Source: Pseudomonas sp. NFR16 (GTDB lineage Bacteria; Pseudomonadota; Gammaproteobacteria; Pseudomonadales; Pseudomonadaceae). Taken from it: a stretch of 64,000 nucleotides of DNA. A program made the position numbers and the translations under genes. The notes below the pieces were generated by a model. That model was not told the DNA's origin and ran no database searches. It saw only the letters and a list, made by a program, of their open reading frames with translations. The stretch is from the NCBI RefSeq assembly GCF_900108875.1, contig NZ_FNYJ01000001.1:1665217-1729216 (forward strand), written 5' to 3'. Of the stretch, positions 36,531 to 45,784 are shown piece after piece (positions within the stretch are counted from its first letter, which is position 1; each line of letters begins with the position of its first letter).

Positions 36531-37376
36531 TCATTTCGACAGTGCGTTGACCAGTTGCGGAGTCACATAATGCGGACCGTCGAACAAGTACAACGGATAG
36601 CCGGGATAGGCTGCGAGTTGGGGTTTCAACTCATCCACCGTAGCCGAGCGAAAACCGCCGCCAACTTGCGGGCGAAACGCCTCGACGATGATTTTCACGC
36701 GGTTGGGACCTAGCGCCCGACGCAGCGCGTCGGCATAGGTGCGCGCCACCGGCGCGGTACGGGCATAGACGCCGACGCCGTCCTGGAAGAACACGCCAAT
36801 GTCGTCCGGCAGCCAGGTTTTCAACCAGTCGGCGGTGGCCTGCGGGCCGATGTTGGCGCCATCATATACGCTGATCCACAGGGGCCGAGGCAACCGGGCC
36901 AGCAGCGCGGGCAGCTCTCGGGCACGGCTCCAGCTCGGATCGACCTCAGCGGGGAAATACCAGCCCGTGACGTTGAGCGGTGTTTTCACCTTGGCCAGAC
37001 GCTCGGACAAGGTGGCCAGTTCTTCGATATTGTCTCGCGAGCGGCTTTCGCTGAAGTGACCCGCCAGCCCGACGATCACATCCTGCGCCCAAGGCTCGCG
37101 GCTGATCCGCGCCCAGTCCGGCAGCACCGGAACCTGGGGCAGACCGGAATCCGGAACGAACGCCTGGCCGTCCACCGCCGTCCACTGCACCAGCAACTCA
37201 TGGGCACCCAGTGTGTGCCAGTTGCCGGAAATGCCGACAGTGGCATTGTCGGGCTGCCAGACGATGCCGGCAATGTTCGGCCGCGTGACCCGACCAAGCT
37301 CGTACAAGGTGTCGGCCGCGACACCCAGCACGCCCACCAGCAACGCGGTCAGTGAAGTTTTCACGATGCGTGACAT
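36531..37376 (-). CDS. YbcH-like accessory protein of the NGR-type glycan operon
   Basis: 281 residues. N-terminal hydrophobic segment (TSLTALLVGVLGVAAD, residues 7-22) is a signal anchor or signal peptide. The rest looks like a secreted TIM-barrel-type protein, with WYFPAEVDPSWS, LWISVYDGANIG and VFFQDGVGVYARTA. It may be a glycosidase-like fold, but I see no certain catalytic pair. It is the last gene of the operon, 35 bp after nfrA, the place of YbcH in E. coli. The start at 37376 has GGGAGGACAGGG upstream. Two earlier in-frame ATGs lack a ribosome site. Confidence 0.7.
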   Translation of the reverse strand: MSRIVKTSLTALLVGVLGVAADTLYELGRVTRPNIAGIVWQPDNATVGISGNWHTLGAHELLVQWTAVDGQAFVPDSGLPQVPVLPDWARISREPWAQDVIVGLAGHFSESRSRDNIEELATLSERLAKVKTPLNVTGWYFPAEVDPSWSRARELPALLARLPRPLWISVYDGANIGPQATADWLKTWLPDDIGVFFQDGVGVYARTAPVARTYADALRRALGPNRVKIIVEAFRPQVGGGFRSATVDELKPQLAAYPGYPLYLFDGPHYVTPQLVNALSK

Positions 37377-37411
37377 CCCTGTCCTCCCTGCCATGTCGTT
37401 CAACACACTCC

Positions 37412-39403
37412 TCACCACGAGTAGGTCAGTCGAGCGAAGACGCCCTCTGCGCTGTCATCGCCGAACACCTTCTCCCGGTACTGCACGGAAAAATCGACGT
37501 ACGACTGTGGCGCCTTGTGCGCGGTCTCGCGGAACCAGTACCGCACACCGACCCCGACGCCTGCACCGCCGGCATTGTCCGATGAGGTTTTGGTGCGCCC
37601 GAGCGCATCGACCTCACTGCGCATCTTCGAGTCGTAATCGACCGCGGCGACTACGTGGGGAAACACCACCAACCTGGGGCTGACACGATCCAGACGAAAG
37701 CTGCGCCCCAGTTGCCATTCACTGTTGAAGTAGTTGCGTTTGTCATTCAGGTAACGGCCGCCCTCCGCGTACAGCTGTGACGTCCACCAGCTGGGCACGT
37801 CCACTCGCAAGTCGGTGCCGATGCTGGAACCATAGCCCAGGCGCACCAGCCAGTCGCCGTCGACCTTGGAGCCCGCCAACGGAAAGGTGCGCTCGAACGC
37901 CGCCATGACGTTGTATTCGGAGAACGGCTTGATGCGCACGCCCACTGCACCCTGCAAGGCATCCATGCCCTTGTCGTTGCCGCTTTCCTTGTTCCACAGG
38001 GTGTCGGTGACGCGTCCATAGAGCTCGACAAAACGCGCATCGCGGTAACCGGCCGGACGCCAGAACACCTCGGTGCTGTTCTGCACGCTGTCGTTGCTGC
38101 GACTCGGCGTACCGCTCAGACCATTGCTGGTGCTCGCGCCCCGGTAGGTGGTGGTGTTGGTCACGCCCCATTCGCGGGACAGATCGGACACCGCGCGGCG
38201 CGTGTCGAACACCTGCTGATCGGGCATCTTCAGATCGCCGGCTTTCTGATAATCGAGGACCCGGTCGAAGTAGGCGATGGCTTGCGCGTCTTCGGACGCG
38301 CGCATGGCCGTGTAGGCCGCATCCTGGACTTCCTTGGGCTTGAGCCCGTTCTGCCGGTCCAGGCGCTTGAACACCGCCAGCGCAGCATGATCATCGCCGG
38401 ACTGACTAAGGAAATACGCCATCTGCACTTCATCGCCGGGCTGCAGTTCGCCCGCGTCGCGTGCCTGCTGCATGCGCTCCAGCGCCTGACGCGGCTGTCC
38501 CATGGCGGCGTACAGCGAAGCCTGTTCGCGCAGCGGCAGATTGCCGACGGCCAGGGCCTGGGCGAAATCCTGTTGCGCACCGGGCTTGTCACCCAGGCGC
38601 AAACGCATCTGGCCGCGCTGGGCGAGCAAGGTCGCGTCGTTACCTTTCAACGCCAGCGCCTCAGTCGCGGCCGAACGGGCCTCGGCGTACTGTTGCCGGG
38701 CGATCAGCGCGCTGACGAGCAGACGTCGATAGGCGATTTCCTGCGGATAGCGCTCGACCACATCGCGGGCATAACTGACGGCGGTGTCGTTGTCACCGCG
38801 GGCCAACGCTTCATAGCCCTTGGCGGCCTTGACCACCGCCATCTGCTCATGGATCGACTGCAGACGACGGCTCAGCGCTGGCTGCGGGCCCAGTGCCTGA
38901 ACCGCCTCATGGGTCGCCACTTCCGCTTCCTCCAGACGCTGCTGTCGCTGCAACGCTTCGATCAGCATCATCCGGTAATCGGCATTCTTCGGCGCCTGGC
39001 TGATGGCCTTGCGGGCCAATTGCGCGGAGCGGTCGTAGTCACCGTCCGCGTAAGCGCGCAGCGCCTGATTGCCGTCCAGATAACCGGGTTTGGGCTTCGC
39101 CACCGGGTAGCGCTCAGGATGATCGCGGCGGGCCTTGTCGCGTTCGGCCAAAGCGATCAGTTTGCGCAACTGACCGGCGTCATCCCGCTGGCGCAGGGCC
39201 TCGCGGGCCTTGGCGATGGCCTGGTCGTAGTCCTTGTGGTGATAGGCGCCGTACGCCTCGTTGGCGATCGCATATGCCGGACCGCTCAGCGGCAATGGCA
39301 GGATTTCGGCCTGCCCTTGCCCGTGACAGAACATCGGCAGCAGGCCCAGGCTCAAGCCCAGATTCAACCCCAGCGTGCGATGCAAAGGTGCGAGGAGCTT
39401 CAT
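37412..39403 (-). CDS. nfrA: NfrA-like outer-membrane exporter with TPR region (N4 receptor family)
   Basis: 663 residues. Signal peptide (about 1-28, MKLLAPLHRTLGLNLGLSLG and following). A long series of TPR-type helical repeats follows (YAIANEAYGAYHHKDYDQAIAKARE; NQALRAYADGDYDRSAQLARKAI; GYEALARGDNDTAVSYARDVV; up to about residue 400). The C-terminal 240 residues alternate polar and hydrophobic residues and end in an aromatic FARLTYSW, as in outer-membrane beta-barrels. E. coli NfrA is the outer-membrane part of the NGR glycan exporter and N4 phage receptor. It is shorter than E. coli NfrA (about 990), so the TPR part is reduced. Start overlaps the nfrB stop by four bases (translational coupling). 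Confidence 0.82.
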   Translation of the reverse strand: MKLLAPLHRTLGLNLGLSLGLLPMFCHGQGQAEILPLPLSGPAYAIANEAYGAYHHKDYDQAIAKAREALRQRDDAGQLRKLIALAERDKARRDHPERYPVAKPKPGYLDGNQALRAYADGDYDRSAQLARKAISQAPKNADYRMMLIEALQRQQRLEEAEVATHEAVQALGPQPALSRRLQSIHEQMAVVKAAKGYEALARGDNDTAVSYARDVVERYPQEIAYRRLLVSALIARQQYAEARSAATEALALKGNDATLLAQRGQMRLRLGDKPGAQQDFAQALAVGNLPLREQASLYAAMGQPRQALERMQQARDAGELQPGDEVQMAYFLSQSGDDHAALAVFKRLDRQNGLKPKEVQDAAYTAMRASEDAQAIAYFDRVLDYQKAGDLKMPDQQVFDTRRAVSDLSREWGVTNTTTYRGASTSNGLSGTPSRSNDSVQNSTEVFWRPAGYRDARFVELYGRVTDTLWNKESGNDKGMDALQGAVGVRIKPFSEYNVMAAFERTFPLAGSKVDGDWLVRLGYGSSIGTDLRVDVPSWWTSQLYAEGGRYLNDKRNYFNSEWQLGRSFRLDRVSPRLVVFPHVVAAVDYDSKMRSEVDALGRTKTSSDNAGGAGVGVGVRYWFRETAHKAPQSYVDFSVQYREKVFGDDSAEGVFARLTYSW

Positions 39404-41520
39404 GACAGTTGCTCCGTTCGGTCGCCCGAGGGCGAGTGGCTGTGTTGATGCGCCACGGCCCGCTCGATGGTGTCCCGCGCGAGCACACCGCTGTCCACCA
39501 GGTAATCGCCGATACGGCCATGCAGGTGCGGTCGGTATTGCAACATCGCACGGTTGAAGGTCTGACGGTCCAGCAAGCCCTGCTCGATGAGCAGGTCGCC
39601 CAGCAACGGGGTGGCCGCCGGCAACGGCTGGCCGGCCACCACTTCCAGTCGACGCAGTTGCGCCACGATTTCGCTTTCTCGGGCGATCATCTGCACCGGC
39701 TCCACGCCCATCTGTTCGGTGATCTGCTCAAGCGCCTCTTGCGACAGCGGGCTGGCGACCGCGATTTCGGGGCGGCCCTTAATGTCCAGTGCCAGGGGCA
39801 CCACACGCCAGCGCAGGCAGTACTCATCAGCCAGCAATGAGTCCGGCTGGACTTTGGCGGCCACGTCGAAGACCCGGGGCAGATCGTTCTGAAAAGCGAT
39901 GGCTTCGGCCAGGGTTTCGTCGTCGAGCCAGCCGTGGCTGAGCAGAATGCGACCCAGCGGCATTTCCCGGGTCTGCTGCTCGTCCAGCGCGCTTTGCAGC
40001 TTCTCGTCGTTGATCGCCTGCCACGACAGCAACACGCTGCCCAGTTTGCGCGGCGCCCGGGCCACCAGATCGGTAGACGGGAAATCGTGCATGGTCTTGT
40101 CCCAGACCAGCTTGCGGTTGAGCAACTTGCCCACCAGAAACAGGCGCCAGGCACGCGCGGCGGCCATGAAGTTGACGAAGTTGCCCACGACCATGCGCGG
40201 CATCGACAGCAAGCCATGCTGCCAGCCGTAAAGGATGGTCGTGAAATAACAACGATGGGCCATCCGCCAGAGCACCGCCACGCCGTTGGCCGCGAGCAGG
40301 ACTGTCACCAGGCCGTTGTTCTCGAACGGCGTCGGAAAGGTGGTGTTCCACAACCCGCTCGCGCGCAGCACAATCAGGGCCAGTAACTGAACCAGGATCA
40401 CGTAAGCGATGATGCTGACAAACGAGGTGATGAGACCTTTGCGGTCGCGAAACAGCAGATAACGGTTGGCAAGCGATCCGCTCCAGCCCATCTGTTCCCA
40501 GCCTTGCAGACCGATGCCCAATGTCCAGCGCGCCTTCTGGCGGAACGCGGTGCGGAACGTGTCGGGGAAGAACTCACGCACGCACAGGGGCATTTCCAGG
40601 GTCGACTCGTAGGGCTTTCTGAACCACGATTTGCGCAGAATCCGATACTGCACCGGAAACCGCACGAAGATCGCGCTCATGCCATGACGCGCCAGCCGTG
40701 CGCCGACGTCGTAGTCCTCGGTCAGGCTGTCGGTGTTGAACGGCTGATTGGCATTCTCGTCGGCCAGCACCTGCAATGCGCGCCGCGAAAAACAGGTGCC
40801 GACGCCGGCGGACGGCACGCTGTCGGTCATGCTTTCACGCACCACCAGATCCTTGCCGTGCCATTCGGCGAACTCATCCATGTACGTGCCAGCGACCCAT
40901 TCGTACCAGTTGCGCTCCAGCGACACCACGGGCAACTGAATCATGTCCTTGCGTGGCAGCAGGTAGTTGAACAAGCGCATTTCCAGTGGATGCAGGACGT
41001 CTTCGCTGTCGTGCAGCACCACGCCGGCGAAGGTCACTGCGTGGGTCTGTTCGTACAGGAAAATCGTCTGGATCACCCAGTTCAGGCAGTCCGCCTTGCA
41101 GGTCGGACCGGCGTGCGGGACTTCCACGCGATGCAGCTGTTTGTAACGGCGACGCATGCGCTCGACTTCATCGATGGTGCGCTGATCGTTGATGTAGGTG
41201 CCGACGAACACCACGTAATTCTGGTAATCGAGCGTCGACACCATGTTCTCGATCATCGGCGCGATGACATCGTATTCCAGCCACGCCGGCACCATGATCG
41301 CCATCGGCTGCTCGTCCCGGGCGATCAACTGCTCGGCGGTCAGCGGCCGGTAACGCCGCTCGGCCGTGAATTTTCGGTACAGCCGGCGCGCCCAGTACCA
41401 CAGGTCGATGAGCAGGTCGTCCAGGCTCGACACCAGGATGATGGCCGCGACCACAATGGTCGCGACCTCCAGCACGCTGTAGTAATGAGCCAGCCAGTAA
41501 GGCCAATAAAGCGAGGTCAT
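39400..41520 (-). CDS. nfrB: NfrB-like processive glycosyltransferase with c-di-GMP-binding C-terminus
   Basis: 706 residues. N-terminal membrane segment (about 15-38), then a GT2 catalytic domain with the processive-synthase signature: HDSED (DxD, 170-174), TEDYD (267-271) and QKARW (QxxRW, 328-332). Three or four transmembrane helices (about 365-435) follow. The C-terminal part has two MshEN-type units. The first (491-620) has RKLGSVLLSWQAINDEKLQS(x)ALDEQ and MPLGRILLSHGWLDDETL(x4)AFQ, then the VVPLALDIKGRPEIAVASPL core. The second pair (639-661 and 668-692) is LLGDLLIEQGLLD and RIGDYLVDSGVLARDTIERA. The consensus is R/x-L-G-x2-L-L/V-x2-G..., the c-di-GMP motif. E. coli NfrB is likewise c-di-GMP controlled. 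The ATG at 41520 follows a ribosome site; a longer frame is rejected. Confidence 0.88.
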   Translation of the reverse strand: MTSLYWPYWLAHYYSVLEVATIVVAAIILVSSLDDLLIDLWYWARRLYRKFTAERRYRPLTAEQLIARDEQPMAIMVPAWLEYDVIAPMIENMVSTLDYQNYVVFVGTYINDQRTIDEVERMRRRYKQLHRVEVPHAGPTCKADCLNWVIQTIFLYEQTHAVTFAGVVLHDSEDVLHPLEMRLFNYLLPRKDMIQLPVVSLERNWYEWVAGTYMDEFAEWHGKDLVVRESMTDSVPSAGVGTCFSRRALQVLADENANQPFNTDSLTEDYDVGARLARHGMSAIFVRFPVQYRILRKSWFRKPYESTLEMPLCVREFFPDTFRTAFRQKARWTLGIGLQGWEQMGWSGSLANRYLLFRDRKGLITSFVSIIAYVILVQLLALIVLRASGLWNTTFPTPFENNGLVTVLLAANGVAVLWRMAHRCYFTTILYGWQHGLLSMPRMVVGNFVNFMAAARAWRLFLVGKLLNRKLVWDKTMHDFPSTDLVARAPRKLGSVLLSWQAINDEKLQSALDEQQTREMPLGRILLSHGWLDDETLAEAIAFQNDLPRVFDVAAKVQPDSLLADEYCLRWRVVPLALDIKGRPEIAVASPLSQEALEQITEQMGVEPVQMIARESEIVAQLRRLEVVAGQPLPAATPLLGDLLIEQGLLDRQTFNRAMLQYRPHLHGRIGDYLVDSGVLARDTIERAVAHQHSHSPSGDRTEQLS

Positions 41521-41531
41521 CGCGGCTCCCG

Positions 41532-43748
41532 TTACTGGCGGTTGCGACGGGCGCGACGGCCAGCCAGCAGCAGAACGAGGAACGCGATCACCGCGGCCGG
41601 AATGAGCCACAGGGCCGACGGCTTACGCCAGGCATCCAAGCCTTTGGGCGCCTGATCATCGACCATCCGGCTGCCGGTTGGATCCTCGGCATCGAAGGTC
41701 ACCAGCGGACCGCTGTCAGCCAGCAACGTGGTGTTGCCGCGCTCAAGCAGAACCGGCCGGGCGAAGGTAGGTGGCTGCCCGCCCAGGGTGCGGTAGACCA
41801 TGCCGTGCTGAGCGCCCGACTCGATCACTTGCAGCGACGCCAGGTGATTGAGGGACTTGAGGTCCAGCAGCGTCTGCTCTTTGTGGTGAATCAGCAGGTG
41901 CCCGTCATGATCGACCTGAACCGACTCGTCGCTGTCCTTGATCGGCACTTCGAACGCCAGGAAGGCCTTGTCCGGGGCAATGGCGGTCTGGGCGTCGGCA
42001 CTGACCTTGAGCTCGGCGCGCAATGGCGACACGCCGCTGGCGCTGGCGATACGGATCAGTTGCGGCAGGCTGGCGGCAGGTCGGTCCAGGTAGCTCTGCG
42101 GGACCAGCACCTGGGTGCCGGATGCGAAGCGCGCGGCCATGCCGGCGAAGTCGTTGTCCAGCGTGGTTTTCTCCAGCGTCACGTGGCTGCTGGGCAGTAC
42201 GGCGATGGGGAACGCCTGCGGGGTTTCGCGGCACAGATCGCTGACCGGCTGACGCTGGAAGGTGACGCGCAAGGTGTTCTGCGCCGCCAGTGCATAACGC
42301 GGAATGCGCGCCTCAATGCGCTCTCTCTGGCCGTCGGCGTCGAGTTGCCTGGCGCCGATCAAATAGTCGTTGAGGAACAGGCTCACCACCGGCGGGGTGT
42401 CGGTCGCGCCTGGAGCGGCGGCCACATCGATGGCGGCGCTGACCGGAATCCGGCCGTCGTAGGCAACGCTGCCCAGCGGGAAACTTGCACTCCAGTCAGT
42501 CTTTGCCAGCACGTCGAGGCTGCCCGCCCGGCCGCCCAGACGGGTCAGCGCAACACGGCCGTCTTCGCTCAGCGGCATGCCCGCTTCTTCACCCACCGTC
42601 AGCTGACGGCTGCGTGCCAGCTTGTTCCACGCGGCGCCAAACAGGCCGATGGCCTTGCCGGCGGCGTCCTGATTGATCATCAGCAACGGGCGCGCGCCGA
42701 GCAATGCCAGGCGCACGTTTTCGCTGCCGGAGGTGTTCAATGCCGCGTTGACATGGCGCTCGCGCCACTGGGCGAATGCGTTGACGGCCGAACCATCGAC
42801 ACTCTGAACCTGGCGTTGCAGGGCATCGAGCGACTCGGTGATCGCCTTGAGCAGTTGCGGGTCGCTCACCGCCAGATCGACATTCAGCGCCGGGCTCTGA
42901 CCGAGCATCAACAAGGCCCCGATCTGCGCCGGATCGTCGAGGGTACGCAGGCCCTTGCCGTCGAGGCTGGCGAAGGCCGGGATCTGCTTGAGTTCGGCCG
43001 GGATGTTCAGTGTGCTGACGTCCACGCTGTCCTTGACCGAAGGGAACGGCACGATGCGCGCCTGTTTGCCGATCCGCTCAAGCGCAACGCCCAGACGCCA
43101 CGCCGCATCGTAGCTGGCGCTGGACAGCGCGCCCGGTGCGACGAGGATGCCAGGCTTGCCCGACAACGCGTTCCAGGCAGCGCCGACGTCCTGCAGTTGC
43201 ATTGCGTCGAAGCTGTAACTGAGTCGGGTGTGCGGATCGATCCGCAACACGTTGCCGATCGCCCGCTCGTCTTCGCACTGGATGCGCGACACGATCGATG
43301 ACCAGGCAATCCCCAACCGCACCGAGCCGCTTTCGCGCGCAGCCTTGTCAACGCCCAGCACCGCGCTGGCGTCCCCTTCCCCTTCATTGAGTCCCAGCGC
43401 CCGCACCGGATAACCGTCCAGCGACAGCAGCAGGGTGTTGCGCCCGGCGTCACCGTTCAGGTAGCTGGCGTCAAAATGCAGCGAGGCGTCGGTCAGCGGT
43501 ACATCAGCAGGCACCGGCAGGTACAGCTCTCGGCGCGCATCGCTGGCGCTGAGGATGATCGGACGATCGATGCCCAGCTCCTGCAGCTCGACGACCCGTT
43601 GCTGGCGGGTGTCGGCGTTCAGGCGGCTGATCGCCTGGCTCAGCGTGCTGTCGGCGGCAAGCGCGAACGCGGGTGTGACGGCCAGCAGACTCAAGCTGCA
43701 GGCAAGGGCGTGCAACGCGCCCGAGGGTACGGTTACAGAAGACTTCAT
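41532..43748 (-). CDS. BcsB-like periplasmic subunit of an exopolysaccharide synthase
   Basis: 738 residues. Signal peptide (1-31, ending AFALAAD). The body has the alternating jelly-roll/flavodoxin-like pattern of BcsB, the periplasmic partner of cellulose synthase: RRELYLPVPADVPLTDASLHFDASYLNGDAGRNTLLLSLDG, with later VVSLFLNDYLIGARQL and NTLRVTFQRQPVSDLC. A single C-terminal transmembrane helix (LIPAAVIAFLVLLLAG, about 714-729) and basic tail anchor it to the inner membrane, as in BcsB. It sits between wecB and nfrB, with 11 bp to nfrB. I know no such subunit in the E. coli NGR operon, so it is the striking addition here. Confidence 0.8.
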   Translation of the reverse strand: MKSSVTVPSGALHALACSLSLLAVTPAFALAADSTLSQAISRLNADTRQQRVVELQELGIDRPIILSASDARRELYLPVPADVPLTDASLHFDASYLNGDAGRNTLLLSLDGYPVRALGLNEGEGDASAVLGVDKAARESGSVRLGIAWSSIVSRIQCEDERAIGNVLRIDPHTRLSYSFDAMQLQDVGAAWNALSGKPGILVAPGALSSASYDAAWRLGVALERIGKQARIVPFPSVKDSVDVSTLNIPAELKQIPAFASLDGKGLRTLDDPAQIGALLMLGQSPALNVDLAVSDPQLLKAITESLDALQRQVQSVDGSAVNAFAQWRERHVNAALNTSGSENVRLALLGARPLLMINQDAAGKAIGLFGAAWNKLARSRQLTVGEEAGMPLSEDGRVALTRLGGRAGSLDVLAKTDWSASFPLGSVAYDGRIPVSAAIDVAAAPGATDTPPVVSLFLNDYLIGARQLDADGQRERIEARIPRYALAAQNTLRVTFQRQPVSDLCRETPQAFPIAVLPSSHVTLEKTTLDNDFAGMAARFASGTQVLVPQSYLDRPAASLPQLIRIASASGVSPLRAELKVSADAQTAIAPDKAFLAFEVPIKDSDESVQVDHDGHLLIHHKEQTLLDLKSLNHLASLQVIESGAQHGMVYRTLGGQPPTFARPVLLERGNTTLLADSGPLVTFDAEDPTGSRMVDDQAPKGLDAWRKPSALWLIPAAVIAFLVLLLAGRRARRNRQ

Positions 43749-43910
43749 TCAGTCAGATCTCGATCAAGGCGATGTTGTGTGCGGAAGGCCGCTCAAGGGC
43801 GGCTCGGTGGTTGTCCACCGGATCGGACTTCAGGCGAAGCCCTTCTCTTCCACGGGGATTTCAGCGGGCCTGGCCATCGCAATGGCCGGCCGGTATTTCA
43901 CATGCGTTCA
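43749..43910. other. 162-bp spacer between wecB and the BcsB-like gene
   Basis: Contains two short hairpins (CGGTGGTTGTCCACCG around 43806-43821 and GGCCTGGCCATCGCAATGGCC around 43869-43889, slightly imperfect). No gene. Could be an internal promoter or attenuator within the glycan operon. Confidence 0.35.
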
Positions 43911-45143
43911 CTAATGCAGGCTTGCCACCGAGCGCAGTGCCATAGGCTGGCGGTGCACCTCTTCTGCCTCGCTGCGCCGCAAGGGCAGTTCCGCGACAAA
44001 CTCATCCACCGGACGCCCCATCAGTGCGTCGACGATGCGCGAACAGGCCTTGCCGTCGCCATAGGGATTGGCGGTTTGCGAGGTACGACGCCACAGCTGC
44101 TCATCATCGAACAAGGCGCAGACGCCACGCACGATGGTGTTCGGATCGGTGCCCACCAGGCGCGCGGTCCCTGCTGCCACCGCTTCGGGACGCTCGGTCA
44201 CATCACGCATCACCAGCACCGGTTTGCCCAGGGACGGGGCTTCTTCCTGCACGCCGCCCGAATCGGTCAGCACAACGTGGGCCAGCTGCATCAGGCGTAC
44301 GAAGGACAGGTAGTCGAGAGGCTTGATCAGGTGAACGTTCGCCAACCCGCCGAGGTGCTCGGTCACCGGGCCCAGCACATTGGGATTGAGGTGAACCGGG
44401 TAGACGATCTGCATGTCGTCGCGCGACGCCAGGGTGCGCAGCGCCTTGCAGATGTCGAGGAAACCGTCGCCGAAATTCTCGCGACGATGGCCGGTGACCA
44501 CCAGCAACTTGCGTTTGGGGTCCAGGAAGTCGAACTGACGATCCAGCGCGACACGCAGTTGACGATTCTGGTCGATGCGCTCGGCCGTCATCTTCAGCGC
44601 GTCGATCACCGTGTTGCCGGTGACAAAGGATTTACCCTGCAACCGCTCGCCCAGCACATTGCGGCGCGACTCGGCAGTGGGGGCAAACAGGTGATCGGAG
44701 ATCAGATCGATGGTGCGGCGGTTCATCTCTTCCGGCCAGGGCTGATGGATGTCGCCGGTGCGCAGTCCCGCTTCGACGTGGCCCACGGGAATTCGACGAT
44801 GGAACGCCGACATCGCCGCTACCATGGCCGAGGTGGTGTCACCGTGTACGAGGACCTTGTCCGGCCGCGCCTGTTCGAGCACCGGATCGATCGCGGCGTA
44901 CAGCGCGGCAGTCAGGGTGTTCAGGGTCTGCCCGGGCGTCATGACGTCCAGGGTGTACTGCGCTTTGAGGTCAAACATGTCCAGCACTTGTTGAAGCATG
45001 CTCTGATGCTGACCGGTGACGCAGATCTGCGAATCGATGCCAGGTTCTGCGGCCAGTGCCTTGATCAACGGGGCCATCTTGATGGCTTCCGGACGCGTAC
45101 CAAAAATCGAAAGGACCTTCAGTCTGGAGTTTGCTCGACCCAT
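43911..45143 (-). CDS. wecB: UDP-N-acetylglucosamine 2-epimerase (non-hydrolysing)
   Basis: 410 residues. Interconverts UDP-GlcNAc and UDP-ManNAc. Family motifs: FGTRPEAIKMAPLIKAL (N-terminal), VHGDTTSAMVAA, VGHVEAGLRTGDI, and HRRENFGDG (UDP site), then LTDSGGVQEEAPSLGKPVLVMRDVTERPE in the C-terminal half. The ATG at 45143 has GGGGAG eight bases upstream. In the E. coli NGR pathway WecB supplies UDP-ManNAc from the enterobacterial-common-antigen cluster. Here it opens the glycan operon, which suggests a dedicated sugar supply, probably poly-ManNAc-like (inference). Confidence 0.93.
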   Translation of the reverse strand: MGRANSRLKVLSIFGTRPEAIKMAPLIKALAAEPGIDSQICVTGQHQSMLQQVLDMFDLKAQYTLDVMTPGQTLNTLTAALYAAIDPVLEQARPDKVLVHGDTTSAMVAAMSAFHRRIPVGHVEAGLRTGDIHQPWPEEMNRRTIDLISDHLFAPTAESRRNVLGERLQGKSFVTGNTVIDALKMTAERIDQNRQLRVALDRQFDFLDPKRKLLVVTGHRRENFGDGFLDICKALRTLASRDDMQIVYPVHLNPNVLGPVTEHLGGLANVHLIKPLDYLSFVRLMQLAHVVLTDSGGVQEEAPSLGKPVLVMRDVTERPEAVAAGTARLVGTDPNTIVRGVCALFDDEQLWRRTSQTANPYGDGKACSRIVDALMGRPVDEFVAELPLRRSEAEEVHRQPMALRSVASLH

Positions 45144-45784
45144 TCATTTCTCCCCGCGCATATAGATATGCGCCGCACGGCAGCAGCCTTGAGCGGCGAA
45201 AGCTCAAGACACTAGCGAGTTATAGTTATTGGCGGGCATTACGATCGGAAGTTAATTCGACGTTCACTTCAATGTGAAAACGAGTAGTCCATGGCACCCA
45301 AAACAGGGGCGATTATTAGCAGATAAAAAATGCATTGCAAAAGAATTTATAACGTTTTTTATAACGTCGAGAAATTTTAAACTTTTGCAGAAGCCGGGAG
45401 TCAATCAGAGGTTTTGCCCTTGCTGCAGAGCCTTATGGGCGAGGCCATGCGGGCGGAACAAGTGTGCACTATTGCGCAGACGAGAGTAAAGCATTGAACT
45501 TCTGAACATCGATTGCTGTCAGCGCCAGCCGCGCATTAGTTAACTATTAGTGTAGTGACAAAATAATCGAAGGGATCCAAAACTGACGAAAGGCATGAGC
45601 ACAAAACAGGAGGCTGGCCGGTCGCAAGTTCCGGCGCGCGATTGCGGACAGCAGCCATTAGTTCCATGCTTGATTAAAGATAATTATTAAAGTGTCCGAC
45701 TGAACGCGCGCCGACGCTGGCCGTTAGTTCCCGCATTGCGTTGGAGCAAGTTGGGTCAGCGATGCAGGAAGTCATGCACCCTTG
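45144..45784. promoter_or_regulatory. 641-bp AT-rich regulatory region upstream of wecB
   Basis: No gene is visible. A ten-base direct repeat TTTATAACGT occurs at 45346-45355 and 45358-45367 (period 12). A motif ATTAGTT recurs at 45535-45541 and 45657-45663, with GTTAGTTCC at 45723. The AT content is much higher than in the coding DNA around it. The length and composition suit a heavily regulated promoter for the exopolysaccharide operon. Confidence 0.4.

Noticed and set aside
36531..45143. Cellulose synthase operon (bcsABZC)
   Set aside because: The BcsB-like gene is there but no BcsA with a PilZ domain, no BcsZ cellulase and no BcsC; the transferase is NfrB-type instead.
45301..45400. Mobile-element end near the AT-rich region upstream of wecB
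   Set aside because: No inverted termini, target duplication or transposase gene.
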